DNA from: Labilithrix sp.
Lineage (GTDB): Bacteria; Myxococcota_A; Polyangia; Polyangiales; Polyangiaceae
Direction: 5' to 3'
NCBI GenBank assembly: GCA_019637175.1
Contig: JAHBWD010000007.1
Span: forward strand, 147,691 to 211,690
Length of the DNA: 64,000 bases
Both the position numbers and the translations under genes were made by a program. The notes under the pieces were generated by a model that saw only the letters and a list, made by a program, of their open reading frames with translations, was not told the DNA's origin and ran no database searches. Shown piece by piece: positions 13,392 to 20,951 of this stretch; within the stretch, counting starts at the first letter, position 1, and every line of letters begins with the position of its first letter.

Positions 13392-14156
13392 TCAGCGGAA
13401 GGAGCCGTGCCGGCCCTTGCCCTGGCTGAACGACGTGGCGCCGGCGAGCGCCTCGCCCGTCGCGAGCGCCGCCGCGCCGAGCTCGAGCTCGCGCGCGATC
13501 GCGCGGTCGAGCGAGAGCGCGAGCGACTCGTACGCCGACTGCCGATCGGCGCGCATCGTGGCCTGAGGAAACGCCGCGATCTCGGCGGCGAGGGCCTCGG
13601 CCGCCGCGCGAGCCTGCCCCTTCGGCACGACGCGGTTGGCGAGGCCCATCGCGAGCGCCTCGGGCGCCGCGACCGGGCGCCCGGTGAGGATCATGTCGAG
13701 CGCGCGCGACAGACCGACGAGCCGCGGCAGGCGCACCGTGCCTCCGTCGATGAGCGGGACGCCGAAGCGGCGGCAGAAGACGCCGAAGATCGCGTCTTCC
13801 TCGACGACGCGCAGATCGCAGAGCAGCGCGAGCTCGAGGCCGCCCGCGACGGCGTGGCCGCTCACCGCGGCGACGATCGGCTTCGACAAGAGCATCCGCG
13901 AAGGTCCCATCGGACCGTCGCCGTCGGGCTCGACCCTGTTGGGCTCGCCGCGCGCGACCGCGCCGAGATCGGCGCCCGCGCAGAACGTCCCGCCTTCGCC
14001 GAAGAGGACGCCGACGCGCGCGTCGTCGTCGGCATCGAACGCGCGGAACGCCGCCGAGAGGGCCTCGGCCGTGACGCGATCGACCGCGTTCCTCACCTCG
14101 GGTCGCGCGAGGATGATCGTCGTGACGGGGCCGCTCTTCTCGACGCGCACGGTCAT
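13392..14156 (-). CDS. Crotonase-fold enoyl-CoA hydratase/isomerase family protein
   Basis: 254 residues, the normal crotonase length. The oxyanion-hole segments are present (FCAGADL at 58-64 and HAVAGGLELALLCD at 101-114, with Glu108 at the first catalytic Glu position). The second catalytic Glu of true enoyl-CoA hydratases appears replaced in FGVFCRRFGVPLIDGGT, a pattern typical of a hydratase-like subgroup conserved around LIDGGT. The reaction is therefore uncertain: it could be an isomerase or hydrolase acting on an acyl-CoA. It lies 19 bp downstream of the rlmB-like gene on the same strand and converges on the TetR gene. Confidence 0.85.
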   Translation of the reverse strand: MTVRVEKSGPVTTIILARPEVRNAVDRVTAEALSAAFRAFDADDDARVGVLFGEGGTFCAGADLGAVARGEPNRVEPDGDGPMGPSRMLLSKPIVAAVSGHAVAGGLELALLCDLRVVEEDAIFGVFCRRFGVPLIDGGTVRLPRLVGLSRALDMILTGRPVAAPEALAMGLANRVVPKGQARAAAEALAAEIAAFPQATMRADRQSAYESLALSLDRAIARELELGAAALATGEALAGATSFSQGKGRHGSFR

Positions 14157-14175
14157 GCGCGCGATGTTAGCGCAC

Positions 14176-14898
14176 TCAGGCGCGTCGCTGGACTTGATAG
14201 AGCGCGATGCCCGCGGCGACGGACGCGTTGAGCGAGTCGATCGGACCTTGCATGCCGAGCTTCACGAGCTCCGTGCACGCGCGCTTGACCGGCTTGCGCA
14301 GCCCCTTGCCCTCGGCGCCCACGACGAGCACGACCGGCCCCTCGAGCGTGACCTCTTCGATCGCGCGCTCGGCGTTCCCGTCGAGGCCGAGCACCGACGC
14401 GCCCGCGGCCTTCAGGTGCTCGATCGCGCTCGTGAGCGATCCGACGCGGCAGAGCAGCGCGTGCTCGACGGCTCCCGCCGACGCGCGGAAGGTCGCCGGC
14501 GAGAGCGGCGCAGAGTGGTGCTCGGGCCAGAGGATCGCCTTGGCCCCGAGCGCGACCGCCGAGCGGATCACCGCGCCGAAGTTCTGGGGATCTTCGATCT
14601 CGTCGAGGGCGACGACGACGGCGTGGCGGTTCTCGGCGAAGCTCTCGATGACGACGTCGAGCGGCACGAGCGCGAGATCAGGCGCGTAGGCGATCGCGCC
14701 TTGATGTCGCGCGCCCTTGGCGGCGCGATCGAGCTCTCCGCGCACGACGCGCGTGACCGGCGCGCCGCGGCCCTCGGCGAAGCGGGCGACGGCTTCGATC
14801 TGCGGTCCGCCGTCCTTCTCGACGAGCACCTTCTCGAGCCGATCGCCGTGCACGCGGATCGCTTCGCGCACGGGCTGTAGACCGGTCACGAGCCTCAT
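14176..14898 (-). CDS. rlmB: SPOUT-family 23S rRNA (guanosine-2'-O-)methyltransferase, RlmB-like
   Basis: 240 residues from ATG (complement of 14896-14898). The N-terminal substrate-binding part (GLQPVREAI) leads into the SPOUT methyltransferase with its three knot motifs: DPQNFGAVIRSA, VVGAEGKGL and GPIDSLNASVAAGIALYQ. RlmB methylates G2251 of 23S rRNA. TrmH-type tRNA methylation cannot be ruled out by eye, but length and the N-terminal domain favour RlmB. Its ATG overlaps the pyrF stop (ATGA), so translation should be coupled. The same frame stays open upstream through pyrF, but that part is antisense to its coding sense. Confidence 0.88.
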   Translation of the reverse strand: MRLVTGLQPVREAIRVHGDRLEKVLVEKDGGPQIEAVARFAEGRGAPVTRVVRGELDRAAKGARHQGAIAYAPDLALVPLDVVIESFAENRHAVVVALDEIEDPQNFGAVIRSAVALGAKAILWPEHHSAPLSPATFRASAGAVEHALLCRVGSLTSAIEHLKAAGASVLGLDGNAERAIEEVTLEGPVVLVVGAEGKGLRKPVKRACTELVKLGMQGPIDSLNASVAAGIALYQVQRRA

Positions 14899-15635
14899 GG
14901 TTGCGCCGATCTCGCGCGGCTCTTCGCGTCGGCGATCTCGGCCGCGATCGCGCGCGCCATCGCGAGGCGATCGTCGGCGTCGCGGATCGGCCGGCCGACG
15001 ACGACCCAGTCGGCGCCGCTCGCGATCGCCTCGCCCGGCGTCGCGACGCGCTTCTGATCGCCCCACTTCTCCGCCGACTTCGGACGAACACCCGGCGTCA
15101 CGAGCACGGCCTCCGCGCCGAGCGCTTCGCGCAGCGCGCCCACCTCCGCGGGAGAGCAGACGAACCAGCGCACGCCCTCCTCGAACGCGACCTTCGCGAG
15201 GCGCGTCGCCGCCTCCGCGGGGGAGCCCGCGATCCCGACGTCGCCGAGATCGCGCGCGTCGAGCGACGTGAGGATCGTGACCGCGCACACGTCGAGCCCC
15301 GCGCCGTCGCGCTTCGCGCGCTCGACCGCGCGGCGCAACATCGCGCGCCCGCCGCTCGCGTGCACCGTCACGATGCGCGCGCCGAGCTTGCCGGCCTGCG
15401 CGACTGCGCGCTCGACCGTCTCGGGGATGTCGTGCAGCTTGAGATCGAGGAAGACGGGCAAGCCGACCTCTCGTCCCAGCGCGACGATCTCCGGCCCCGC
15501 GCCCACGAAGAGCTCGAGGCCGACCTTCACCATGCCGATCGCGGGCGCCACGACGCCGGCGGCCTCGCGGGCCTCCGCGACGGTCGCGAAATCGAGCGCG
15601 AACGCTATCGGAGAGCGAGCCTTGCTCAGAGACAC
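14895..15635 (-). CDS. pyrF: Orotidine-5'-phosphate decarboxylase
   Basis: Converts OMP to UMP, the last step of pyrimidine synthesis. From GTG (complement of 15633-15635) it is 246 residues, matching the roughly 245 of group I PyrF, and overlaps the upstream stop by 10 nt. Visible active-site residues include FALDFATV (Asp15), MVKVGLELF (Lys37), the signature DLKLHDIP (Asp64, Lys66, Asp69) and the phosphate-binding end VTPGVRP...GADWVVVGRPI. The frame stays open to 15668, but the shorter start fits the family. It is coupled downstream to the rlmB-like gene. Confidence 0.95.
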   Translation of the reverse strand: MSLSKARSPIAFALDFATVAEAREAAGVVAPAIGMVKVGLELFVGAGPEIVALGREVGLPVFLDLKLHDIPETVERAVAQAGKLGARIVTVHASGGRAMLRRAVERAKRDGAGLDVCAVTILTSLDARDLGDVGIAGSPAEAATRLAKVAFEEGVRWFVCSPAEVGALREALGAEAVLVTPGVRPKSAEKWGDQKRVATPGEAIASGADWVVVGRPIRDADDRLAMARAIAAEIADAKSRARSAQP

Positions 15636-16402
15636 GAGCAGAGCGGGTCGCCCGCCTGACACGTGCACGCCGGGCGAGGGGTCGCGGGACGCGAAGCGCC
15701 GCTCGGCGTTCCGCCGCCACGGCTCTGGACGGCGGCGATGTTCGCCTGCGTCTTCTTCGACTCGGCCTGCGCCGCGGCGAGCTTCGCTTGCGCGGCGAGC
15801 TTCGCCGCTTCGGTCGTCGCGCTCTGCGCTTCGGCCTGCGCGAGCTGGATCGCCTCGTTCTGCGCCCTGAGATCCGCCATCAGCTTGTCGAGCTGCGCCT
15901 TCTGCTCGGCGATCTCCTTGTCTTTGAGGGCCTGGATGCGCGCCGACTCCTGTGCGCTGCGATAGAAGGCGAAGCCTCCGCCCGCGCCGCCGAGGATGAG
16001 GAGCGCGCCGATGCCGAGCGCGATGTACGTGAGCTGCTTCTTCTTCTTGTCTTGCGACAGCGCGGCGAGCTGGCGCTCGTGCTCCTGCTGCTGCCCCATC
16101 GCGCGGAGGCGAGCTTGCTGCTCGGCCTCGTGCCGCGCCTTCTCGACCTCGCCCTGGCGGATCGCGTCGACGCGCGCTTGCTCCTCGCGGACGCGCTGCT
16201 CTTCCTGCCGGCGGCGCTCTTCTTCGCCGCGCATGCGCGCTTCTTCCGCCTCTCGGGCGCGGCGCTCGGCCTCCTGGCGAGCCTGGAGCTCGGCGGCTTC
16301 CTTGCGCTTTCGATCGTCGTCCTCTTGCTTGATGCGATCCTCCTCAAGGCTCATGAGCTCCTTGAGGGAGAAGAGAACCGAGCTCTCTTTCTGTTCCGCC
16401 AT
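15626..16402 (-). CDS. Coiled-coil single-span membrane protein
   Basis: 258 residues from ATG (complement of 16400-16402). Residues 20-115 are an extremely charged Glu/Arg/Gln coiled coil, 124-147 a single transmembrane helix (IALGIGALLILGG), and 150-225 a second coiled coil rich in Ala/Gln/Lys. The last residues form a small Cys cluster (CTCQ...CSC) that could bind metal or form disulfides on the far side of the membrane. A KKKK before the membrane segment suggests the N-terminal half is cytosolic. No family is recognised; similar helical anchors are frequent in Myxococcota. It precedes and slightly overlaps pyrF. Confidence 0.75.
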   Translation of the reverse strand: MAEQKESSVLFSLKELMSLEEDRIKQEDDDRKRKEAAELQARQEAERRAREAEEARMRGEEERRRQEEQRVREEQARVDAIRQGEVEKARHEAEQQARLRAMGQQQEHERQLAALSQDKKKKQLTYIALGIGALLILGGAGGGFAFYRSAQESARIQALKDKEIAEQKAQLDKLMADLRAQNEAIQLAQAEAQSATTEAAKLAAQAKLAAAQAESKKTQANIAAVQSRGGGTPSGASRPATPRPACTCQAGDPLCSCL

Positions 16403-16640
16403 GTCTAGATCTCGGGGTAGCAGGGGTCGGGCGGCCGCGCGCACCGGCGGGGAGCCAGCGACGCGCCGTCCTCGAAAATCTACTCGGCGTGGGTCACCTT
16501 CGCAAACGGTATTCAGGGGCTAGCCCCCTTGCCCGGTCATGAACGCGCGCGGCGAGCGGCCTTGGACCCGCGCGCCGGGGCCCACCTTGGATCTCGACAC
16601 TCTTGCGCTCAGCCGTTGGGCCGTGGACGATGCGCCCCGC

Positions 16641-16856
16641 ATGGCTACGAACGTCAACGCGCACATCACGGGAACCGTTTGGAAGATCGAGGTCAAGGAG
16701 GGCGACTCGGTCTCCGAGGGTCAGACTTGCGTCATCCTCGAGTCGATGAAGATGGAGATGCCGGTCGAGGCCCCAGCCTCTGGAAAAGTCGAGAAGATCA
16801 GCTGCGCGGAGGGGCAGGCGGTCAACGAAGGCGACGTGCTCCTGACGATCGCGTAA
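16641..16856 (+). CDS. Small biotin carboxyl carrier (biotin/lipoyl attachment) protein
   Basis: 71 residues, consisting of a single biotinyl domain. ESMKMEM (34-40) is the biotinylation motif with Lys37 as the carrier lysine, and the flanking Gly residues (GDSVSEGQ, APASGKV) build the barrel turns. Such stand-alone carriers serve acyl-CoA carboxylases of the acetyl/propionyl type. No carboxylase subunit is next to it, so its partner is encoded elsewhere. The frame is open from 16539, but the first 34 codons have no coding character for this fold, and ATG 16641 gives the usual MATxVxAHITGTV start. Confidence 0.9.
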   Translation: MATNVNAHITGTVWKIEVKEGDSVSEGQTCVILESMKMEMPVEAPASGKVEKISCAEGQAVNEGDVLLTIA

Positions 16857-16878
16857 GATCTTCGGCGTGCGCTCGGGC

Positions 16879-17217
16879 ATGAGGCGGCGAAAGGCGGCGT
16901 TCGCGGTGGGGGTGATCTGCCTCGGCGCGTCGGGGTTTTTCGCCTGCGCCCCCGACCGCGTTCTCGTCGGACCGGGCGGCGAGTGCTTCGTCGCGACCGA
17001 CTGCGAGCCCGGGCTGGTCTGCGTGCCGCACCGCAACGGCTCGCGATCGTGCTCGGCGGATCTTTCGCAGGTGGAAGGGCGGCCTCCGCCGATGGGCCCG
17101 CAGGCCGACGCCGCGGCGCAAGACGCCGATCAAGACGGCGAGCCGCCCGACGACTCGGGCGCCCAAGACACGGGCGTCGACACGGCGGCCCCTCCCGTCG
17201 ACGCCGGCGACGGCTAG
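16879..17217 (+). CDS. Small Cys-containing lipoprotein with acidic tail
   Basis: 112 residues from ATG 16879 (GTG 16867 also possible). The signal peptide (RRRKAAFAVGVICLGASG) ends with FFAC. The mature part has one Cys-rich motif (GGECFVATDCEPGLVCVPHR...SC), reminiscent of the CxxxxDCxxGxxC units in other myxobacterial lipoproteins, then a disordered Asp/Ala/Pro tail. Function is unknown. Immediately after its TAG stop lies the structured repeat at 17223. Confidence 0.75.
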   Translation: MRRRKAAFAVGVICLGASGFFACAPDRVLVGPGGECFVATDCEPGLVCVPHRNGSRSCSADLSQVEGRPPPMGPQADAAAQDADQDGEPPDDSGAQDTGVDTAAPPVDAGDG

Positions 17218-17222
17218 CGCGT

Positions 17223-17337
17223 GGGGCCTGGCGGCCCCCTCATCGCTTCGCGATGAGCCTCCCCCGCCAGGTGCCGCTCGCACGGCGTGATTGGCCTTCG
17301 GCCAACGGCGCTGCGCGCCGCAGACACGCCTGACGCC
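17223..17337 (+). repeat. Structured intergenic element, copy A (three stem-loops)
   Basis: An outer stem CCTGGCGG (17227-17234)/CCGCCAGG (17264-17271) encloses hairpin CTCATCGC-TTC-GCGATGAG (17239-17257). A second hairpin TTGGCC-TTC-GGCCAA follows (17291-17305), then a small CGGCG/CGCCG hairpin (about 17306-17320). A nearly identical arrangement occurs on the minus strand at 60255-60372, with compensatory changes in the stems. It begins right after a TAG stop and probably acts in the transcript as a terminator or 3' stabiliser, or in DNA as a REP/BIME-like element. Confidence 0.75.
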
Positions 17338-17356
17338 GTCGCACGCTCGTCAGGCG
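17327..17356. terminator. Hairpin overlapping the end of the MCE gene
   Basis: CGCCTGACG (17327-17335) and CGTCAGGCG (17348-17356) form a perfect 9-bp stem with a 12-nt loop just before the convergent MCE gene stop at 17358. No T-run is present. It would serve the minus-strand gene and adjoins structured element A. Confidence 0.4.
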
Positions 17357-17357
17357 C

Positions 17358-18380
17358 TCATTCGCGCCAGAGGAACTTCCACGGGTTGTGCTTGAGGTCG
17401 CGGACCATTTCCTGGACGTCGTCGTAGATGGCTTCGTCCATGACGAGGGCGCCGACGGTGCCGTTGCCCTTCTTGATGTGGCTCACGATCGCCTGGGCGT
17501 CGGCCGCCGTCGCGTTCGCGCGCGCCGCGAGCTGCGCGACGTCTTCGATCGTCTTCTTGAGCTTCGCCTGCTCCTCCTCGCCGCCGACGACCTTCGACGC
17601 GCGGTTGAGGTTCGCGAGCGCCTCGCGCGCGTCTTTCATCATCGGCCCGGTGTCCTTCTGGATCTCCGACGAGATGCGATCGACGTTGTCGATCGTGCGC
17701 GTGATCTTCGGGTTGTCGACGTAGGTCGTGCGCGCGTGCTGCGTCAGCGTGTTCGCCTCCGCCGAGAGCGACTCGAGGTTCGCCATCGTGCGGTTGATGC
17801 GCTCGCGGTTGTCGGTGAGGACCGTGTTGAGCCCCTTGAGCAGGCCCGCGGTGTTCGTCGCGATGTCGCTGATGAGCTCGCGGTTGTTGCGGATGCCCGT
17901 CATCGTCGTGTCGAGCAGCTCGTAGGCCTTGGCGAGGAAGAGGTCGAGGCGCGGCGGATCGATGCCCTTCACCACGGTGTTCTCGGCGAGCACCGGCTTC
18001 TGCGGTGACCCCGGCTCGATCGCGAGGAACTGCTCGCCGAGCACGCCCTGGGTCGTGACGTAGAAGTCGGCGTCTTCGTGGATCGCCTCCTTCACGCGCT
18101 GCTCGATCGAGAGCTTCGCGCGAACGAGCGTGCGGCGGTTCGTCTTCGGATCGACCTTGCCGCCCATGAAGGCGAGCTCGCTGACCTTGCCGACCTTCAC
18201 GCCGGCGACGCGCACCGGCGCTCCCGACTGGAGGCCGCCCGGGTTGTCGAAGTCGACGTACACCGTGTACGTCTTTTCGAACGACAGCCCGCCCATGATG
18301 AGGACGAACGCGGCGAGGATCCCGAGCGACACGAGGATGAGGACGCCGACCTTGACCTCGATCGATTTCTCCTGGGCCAT
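17358..18380 (-). CDS. mlaD: MlaD-like MCE-domain lipid-transport protein
   Basis: 340 residues: a short cytosolic N-terminus, one transmembrane helix (about 11-32), an MCE domain (about 35-120; VYVDFDNPGGLQSGAPVRVA, VGKVSEL), and then a long periplasmic helical region (130-330). MCE proteins form hexameric tunnels that carry phospholipids between the inner and outer membranes, held by an MlaE-type permease and driven by an MlaF-type ATPase. The extended helical C-terminus, longer than E. coli MlaD (183 aa), is common in Myxococcota and may span the periplasm as in PqiB/YebT-like systems. It lies 27 bp after the ATPase gene on the same strand. Confidence 0.9.
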   Translation of the reverse strand: MAQEKSIEVKVGVLILVSLGILAAFVLIMGGLSFEKTYTVYVDFDNPGGLQSGAPVRVAGVKVGKVSELAFMGGKVDPKTNRRTLVRAKLSIEQRVKEAIHEDADFYVTTQGVLGEQFLAIEPGSPQKPVLAENTVVKGIDPPRLDLFLAKAYELLDTTMTGIRNNRELISDIATNTAGLLKGLNTVLTDNRERINRTMANLESLSAEANTLTQHARTTYVDNPKITRTIDNVDRISSEIQKDTGPMMKDAREALANLNRASKVVGGEEEQAKLKKTIEDVAQLAARANATAADAQAIVSHIKKGNGTVGALVMDEAIYDDVQEMVRDLKHNPWKFLWRE

Positions 18381-18407
18381 CGGAGGGGAAGGCTAGAGGA
18401 CTTTGGG

Positions 18408-19151
18408 TCAAAGCTCCATCGGTCCCGTCGCGCGACCGGTGATGAACTGCTGGACGACCCCGTCGGTCGTCGCCTTGAAGTCGGCCGGCGTGCCGAGCAT
18501 GCGCACCTTGCCGCGATAGAGCATGACGATGCGGTCGGCGATGGTGAAGATGCTCGCGAGATCGTGGCTCACGACGATCGAGGTCACGCCGAGCTTGTCG
18601 GAGAGCTCGCGGATGAGCGCGTCGACGCGTCGCGCGCTCACAGGATCGAGCGAGGTCGTCGGCTCGTCGAAGAGCACGTACGAAGGATCGAGCGTGAGCG
18701 CCCGCGCGATCGCGACGCGCTTGCGCATGCCGTCGCCGAGCTCGGGCGGGTAGCGATCGCCGAACTCCTGCATGTGGACGATCTCGAGGCGCTTGCGGGC
18801 TTCGGCGACCGACTCCTTGAAGCTCAGGTTCTTGTGCTTGCGCAGCGGCAGCGCGACGTTCTCGGCGCAGGTGAGCGAGTCGAAGAGCGTCGAGTGCTGG
18901 AAGACCATCGCGCACTTCTTCCGCACGGGCCCCATCTTCTCCTCGTCGAACTTCGAGACGTCTTGGCCGTCGAGCCAGATCTCTCCGCTGTCGGGATAGA
19001 GGAGGCCGACGAGGTGCTTGATGAGGACGCTCTTGCCGACGCCCGACGCGCCGATGATGAAGAACACCTCGCCGGTCGGGACGTCGAACGACACGTCTTG
19101 GAGGACGGTCTTCGGTCCGAACGACTTGATGATGTTCTTGAACTGGATCAT
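18408..19151 (-). CDS. mlaF: MlaF-like ABC transporter ATPase with unusual signature motif
   Basis: 247 residues. Walker A GASGVGKS (34-41), Q-loop Gln85, Walker B FDEPTTSLDP (161-170) and H-loop VVSHD are intact. The ABC signature, normally LSGGQ or LSGGM in this family, reads LGDGM (138-142), changing the Ser and one Gly that contact the nucleotide of the partner subunit. A second MlaF-like gene with a normal signature lies at 24041, so the two could form a heterodimer with one weakened site. It energises phospholipid traffic with the MCE protein just downstream. Confidence 0.92.
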   Translation of the reverse strand: MIQFKNIIKSFGPKTVLQDVSFDVPTGEVFFIIGASGVGKSVLIKHLVGLLYPDSGEIWLDGQDVSKFDEEKMGPVRKKCAMVFQHSTLFDSLTCAENVALPLRKHKNLSFKESVAEARKRLEIVHMQEFGDRYPPELGDGMRKRVAIARALTLDPSYVLFDEPTTSLDPVSARRVDALIRELSDKLGVTSIVVSHDLASIFTIADRIVMLYRGKVRMLGTPADFKATTDGVVQQFITGRATGPMEL

Positions 19152-19267
19152 CCGCCGAGGTGCCCGGGATCCTACGTGATTGGCCGCGCGGCGTCTCGCG
19201 GCTCCGAGCTCAGCCGTACACGAAAGCGGAACGAAAGGAGGCGGAGGCGCATCTCCGTTCGTACACT

Positions 19268-19627
19268 ATGAGGATGCAACGACGCTCGTTCGCGATCGCG
19301 CTGCTGTCGTTCGCCGTCGCCGCGGGAGGCACCCTCGCGATCGGCGTCGCCGACGCGGAGGCGGCCGACACCTCGCTCAAAGACATGATGAAGAAGATGG
19401 GCGCGGTGGCCGCGGGCGACGACGCGAAGGCGCTCGCGCCGCTCTTCGTCGCGACGAAGGGCAAGTCGCGCGGCGACGCCGAGCTCGCCGGCTGGGACGC
19501 GATCGCCGAGAAGGGCCGCGTCGCGGCGGAGGCCGGCGATCTCGCGGGCGCGAAGGCGACGTGCGGCGAGTGTCACAAGGCGTACCGCGACAAGTTCAAG
19601 GCGAAGTACGGCTCGAAGGCGCCCTGA
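19268..19627 (+). CDS. Cytochrome c'-like periplasmic haem protein
   Basis: 119 residues from ATG 19268 (ATG 19274 possible). An N-terminal secretion signal (RRSFAIALLSFAVAAGGTLA, likely cut near ADA/EAAD) is followed by a helical domain and one CGECH haem-attachment site close to the C-terminus (99-103), the arrangement of cytochromes c' and c556. The protein is shorter than typical (about 120-130 mature). It may bind gas ligands or pass electrons, but this is inference. It converges on the next lipoprotein gene, 10 bp away. An in-frame opening upstream to 19160 lacks a signal peptide at its start. Confidence 0.85.
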   Translation: MRMQRRSFAIALLSFAVAAGGTLAIGVADAEAADTSLKDMMKKMGAVAAGDDAKALAPLFVATKGKSRGDAELAGWDAIAEKGRVAAEAGDLAGAKATCGECHKAYRDKFKAKYGSKAP

Positions 19628-19637
19628 TCCCCCGGCG

Positions 19638-20240
19638 TCAGTCGTCTCCGCCGTTGACCTTCGCGTTCGCGAACGTGCCGCCCGCCCAGAACCGGCGACG
19701 CTCGCCGCTCGTCTCTTGCCACGTCGTGACGAAGACGCCGTCGGCGGTCTTTCCGTCGTAGCGCGTGAGCTTCACGACGCGCGCGTCGTCGCCGTTCGCG
19801 ATCATCGTCTGCTTCAGGCACTCCGCCGTGAGGCCGCGGTCGGGCGCCTGGAAGTAGCCGAGGTGCGGCCCGAACTTCTCCTCGTACACCACGCCCACCT
19901 GCGGCGGCATCGGGAGCACGAGGGAAGGCCCGAGCGCGCCGCCGACGGCGAGCAGCGTCCACTTGCGCTCCGAAGGATGAAGCGAGAGCTCGAAGCGGCG
20001 GAGCTGGAAGACGTCGCCGCCGACCGATCCGAGGACCTTGTCGGTCGGCACGGAGGCGAGATCGGGCGTCTTGGTCCACGTGAACGCGTGCTCGAACTTC
20101 GCGTACCGAACCTTGTCGTCTTCCTTGCACTCCGCGCGCGGTCCGGCGTCTTCGGCGACGGGAGGCGCGGTCGCGGCGCCGTCCTTCTTGCTGCATCCGG
20201 CGAGCAACCCGACGAAGAGGACCCACGGGACGCGTTTCAT
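19638..20240 (-). CDS. Lipoprotein of unknown function
   Basis: 200 residues from ATG (complement of 20238-20240), preceded by AAGGA six nt upstream, which decides against the longer open frame. The signal peptide MKRVPWVLFVGLLAGC ends with a textbook lipobox (LAGC). The mature domain has mixed beta character with few Cys (VRYAKFEHAFTWTKTPDLAS, WTLLAVGGALGPSLVLP, DDARVVKLTRYDGKTADGVF). No family is recognised. It sits between the ATPase and permease parts of the Mla locus and could be an accessory, but there is no direct evidence. Confidence 0.75.
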   Translation of the reverse strand: MKRVPWVLFVGLLAGCSKKDGAATAPPVAEDAGPRAECKEDDKVRYAKFEHAFTWTKTPDLASVPTDKVLGSVGGDVFQLRRFELSLHPSERKWTLLAVGGALGPSLVLPMPPQVGVVYEEKFGPHLGYFQAPDRGLTAECLKQTMIANGDDARVVKLTRYDGKTADGVFVTTWQETSGERRRFWAGGTFANAKVNGGDD

Positions 20241-20287
20241 GGATCCTTTTACGGTGTAAGTTCGATCGATCTTCTCGCGGGAGTCGA

Positions 20288-20929
20288 ATGAATCCGACGT
20301 CTCGGATCGCGGTGCCGGTGTTCGCTTCATTGTGGCATCTCACGTCGCTCGGTGCGATCGCTGGCTCAGGATGCGCGTTTCGCGCACCGTTCTCTCGCGT
20401 CTGGGAGGCGTACGTTCGCTCGGTCCTTTCCGAGTTTGGGGCCGTGGAGGACCTGCTGGTGAGAGAGTTCGCATTCGATCAAGAGATCGCACACATGGTG
20501 CTCGAGGACTGGGACGAGCGCGACAAGCGACAATGGCCGGAGGACGAAGCGGAGCTCGACGTCTACATCAGCTCTTGTGGAGGGACGCCTACCCGCTCCG
20601 CCGCGAACGCGGGCGGCCGGATGCAGCTCGTGGCGTGGGCGGCGGGGCGGCAGTTTGCAATGCTGCTCGAGGCGGCGCTCCTTGCGGAGCTCTCCTCGAT
20701 CGCCCACGATGCGGGAGTTCGAGTCGCGCCAATCGAGCGGCTGCTCATGCATGCGCAACGTCTTGCCGGGTCCGCGTCTCCCTTTCGGGTGAACGATGCG
20801 CCGGCGATCCTACGTCAGGTGGCGCGTGAGTGGCTTCGTGAAGAGCCGTGGACGGTGCGTGACCATTCAGCGGAGGTCCGGGCGCGTCTTCGACAGTGGA
20901 TGACTGAGCGCGAGAGCGCAGGCCAATAG
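20288..20929 (+). CDS. Hypothetical protein with atypical codon use
   Basis: 213 residues, ATG 20288. Third positions are much less GC-biased than in neighbours (codons such as TCA, TTG, GCA, AGA, CAA and TTT are frequent), and no signal peptide or membrane helix is evident. Several amphipathic helices occur (VWEAYVRSVLSEFGAVEDLL, PAILRQVAREWLREEPW). It lies divergent from the lipoprotein gene and converges on the permease gene with a 22-bp gap. The unusual composition suggests recent transfer or an orphan gene; function is unknown, and I would not exclude a non-coding frame. Confidence 0.5.
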   Translation: MNPTSRIAVPVFASLWHLTSLGAIAGSGCAFRAPFSRVWEAYVRSVLSEFGAVEDLLVREFAFDQEIAHMVLEDWDERDKRQWPEDEAELDVYISSCGGTPTRSAANAGGRMQLVAWAAGRQFAMLLEAALLAELSSIAHDAGVRVAPIERLLMHAQRLAGSASPFRVNDAPAILRQVAREWLREEPWTVRDHSAEVRARLRQWMTERESAGQ

Positions 20930-20951
20930 GGACGAGTAGCGCGTTGCCTGC

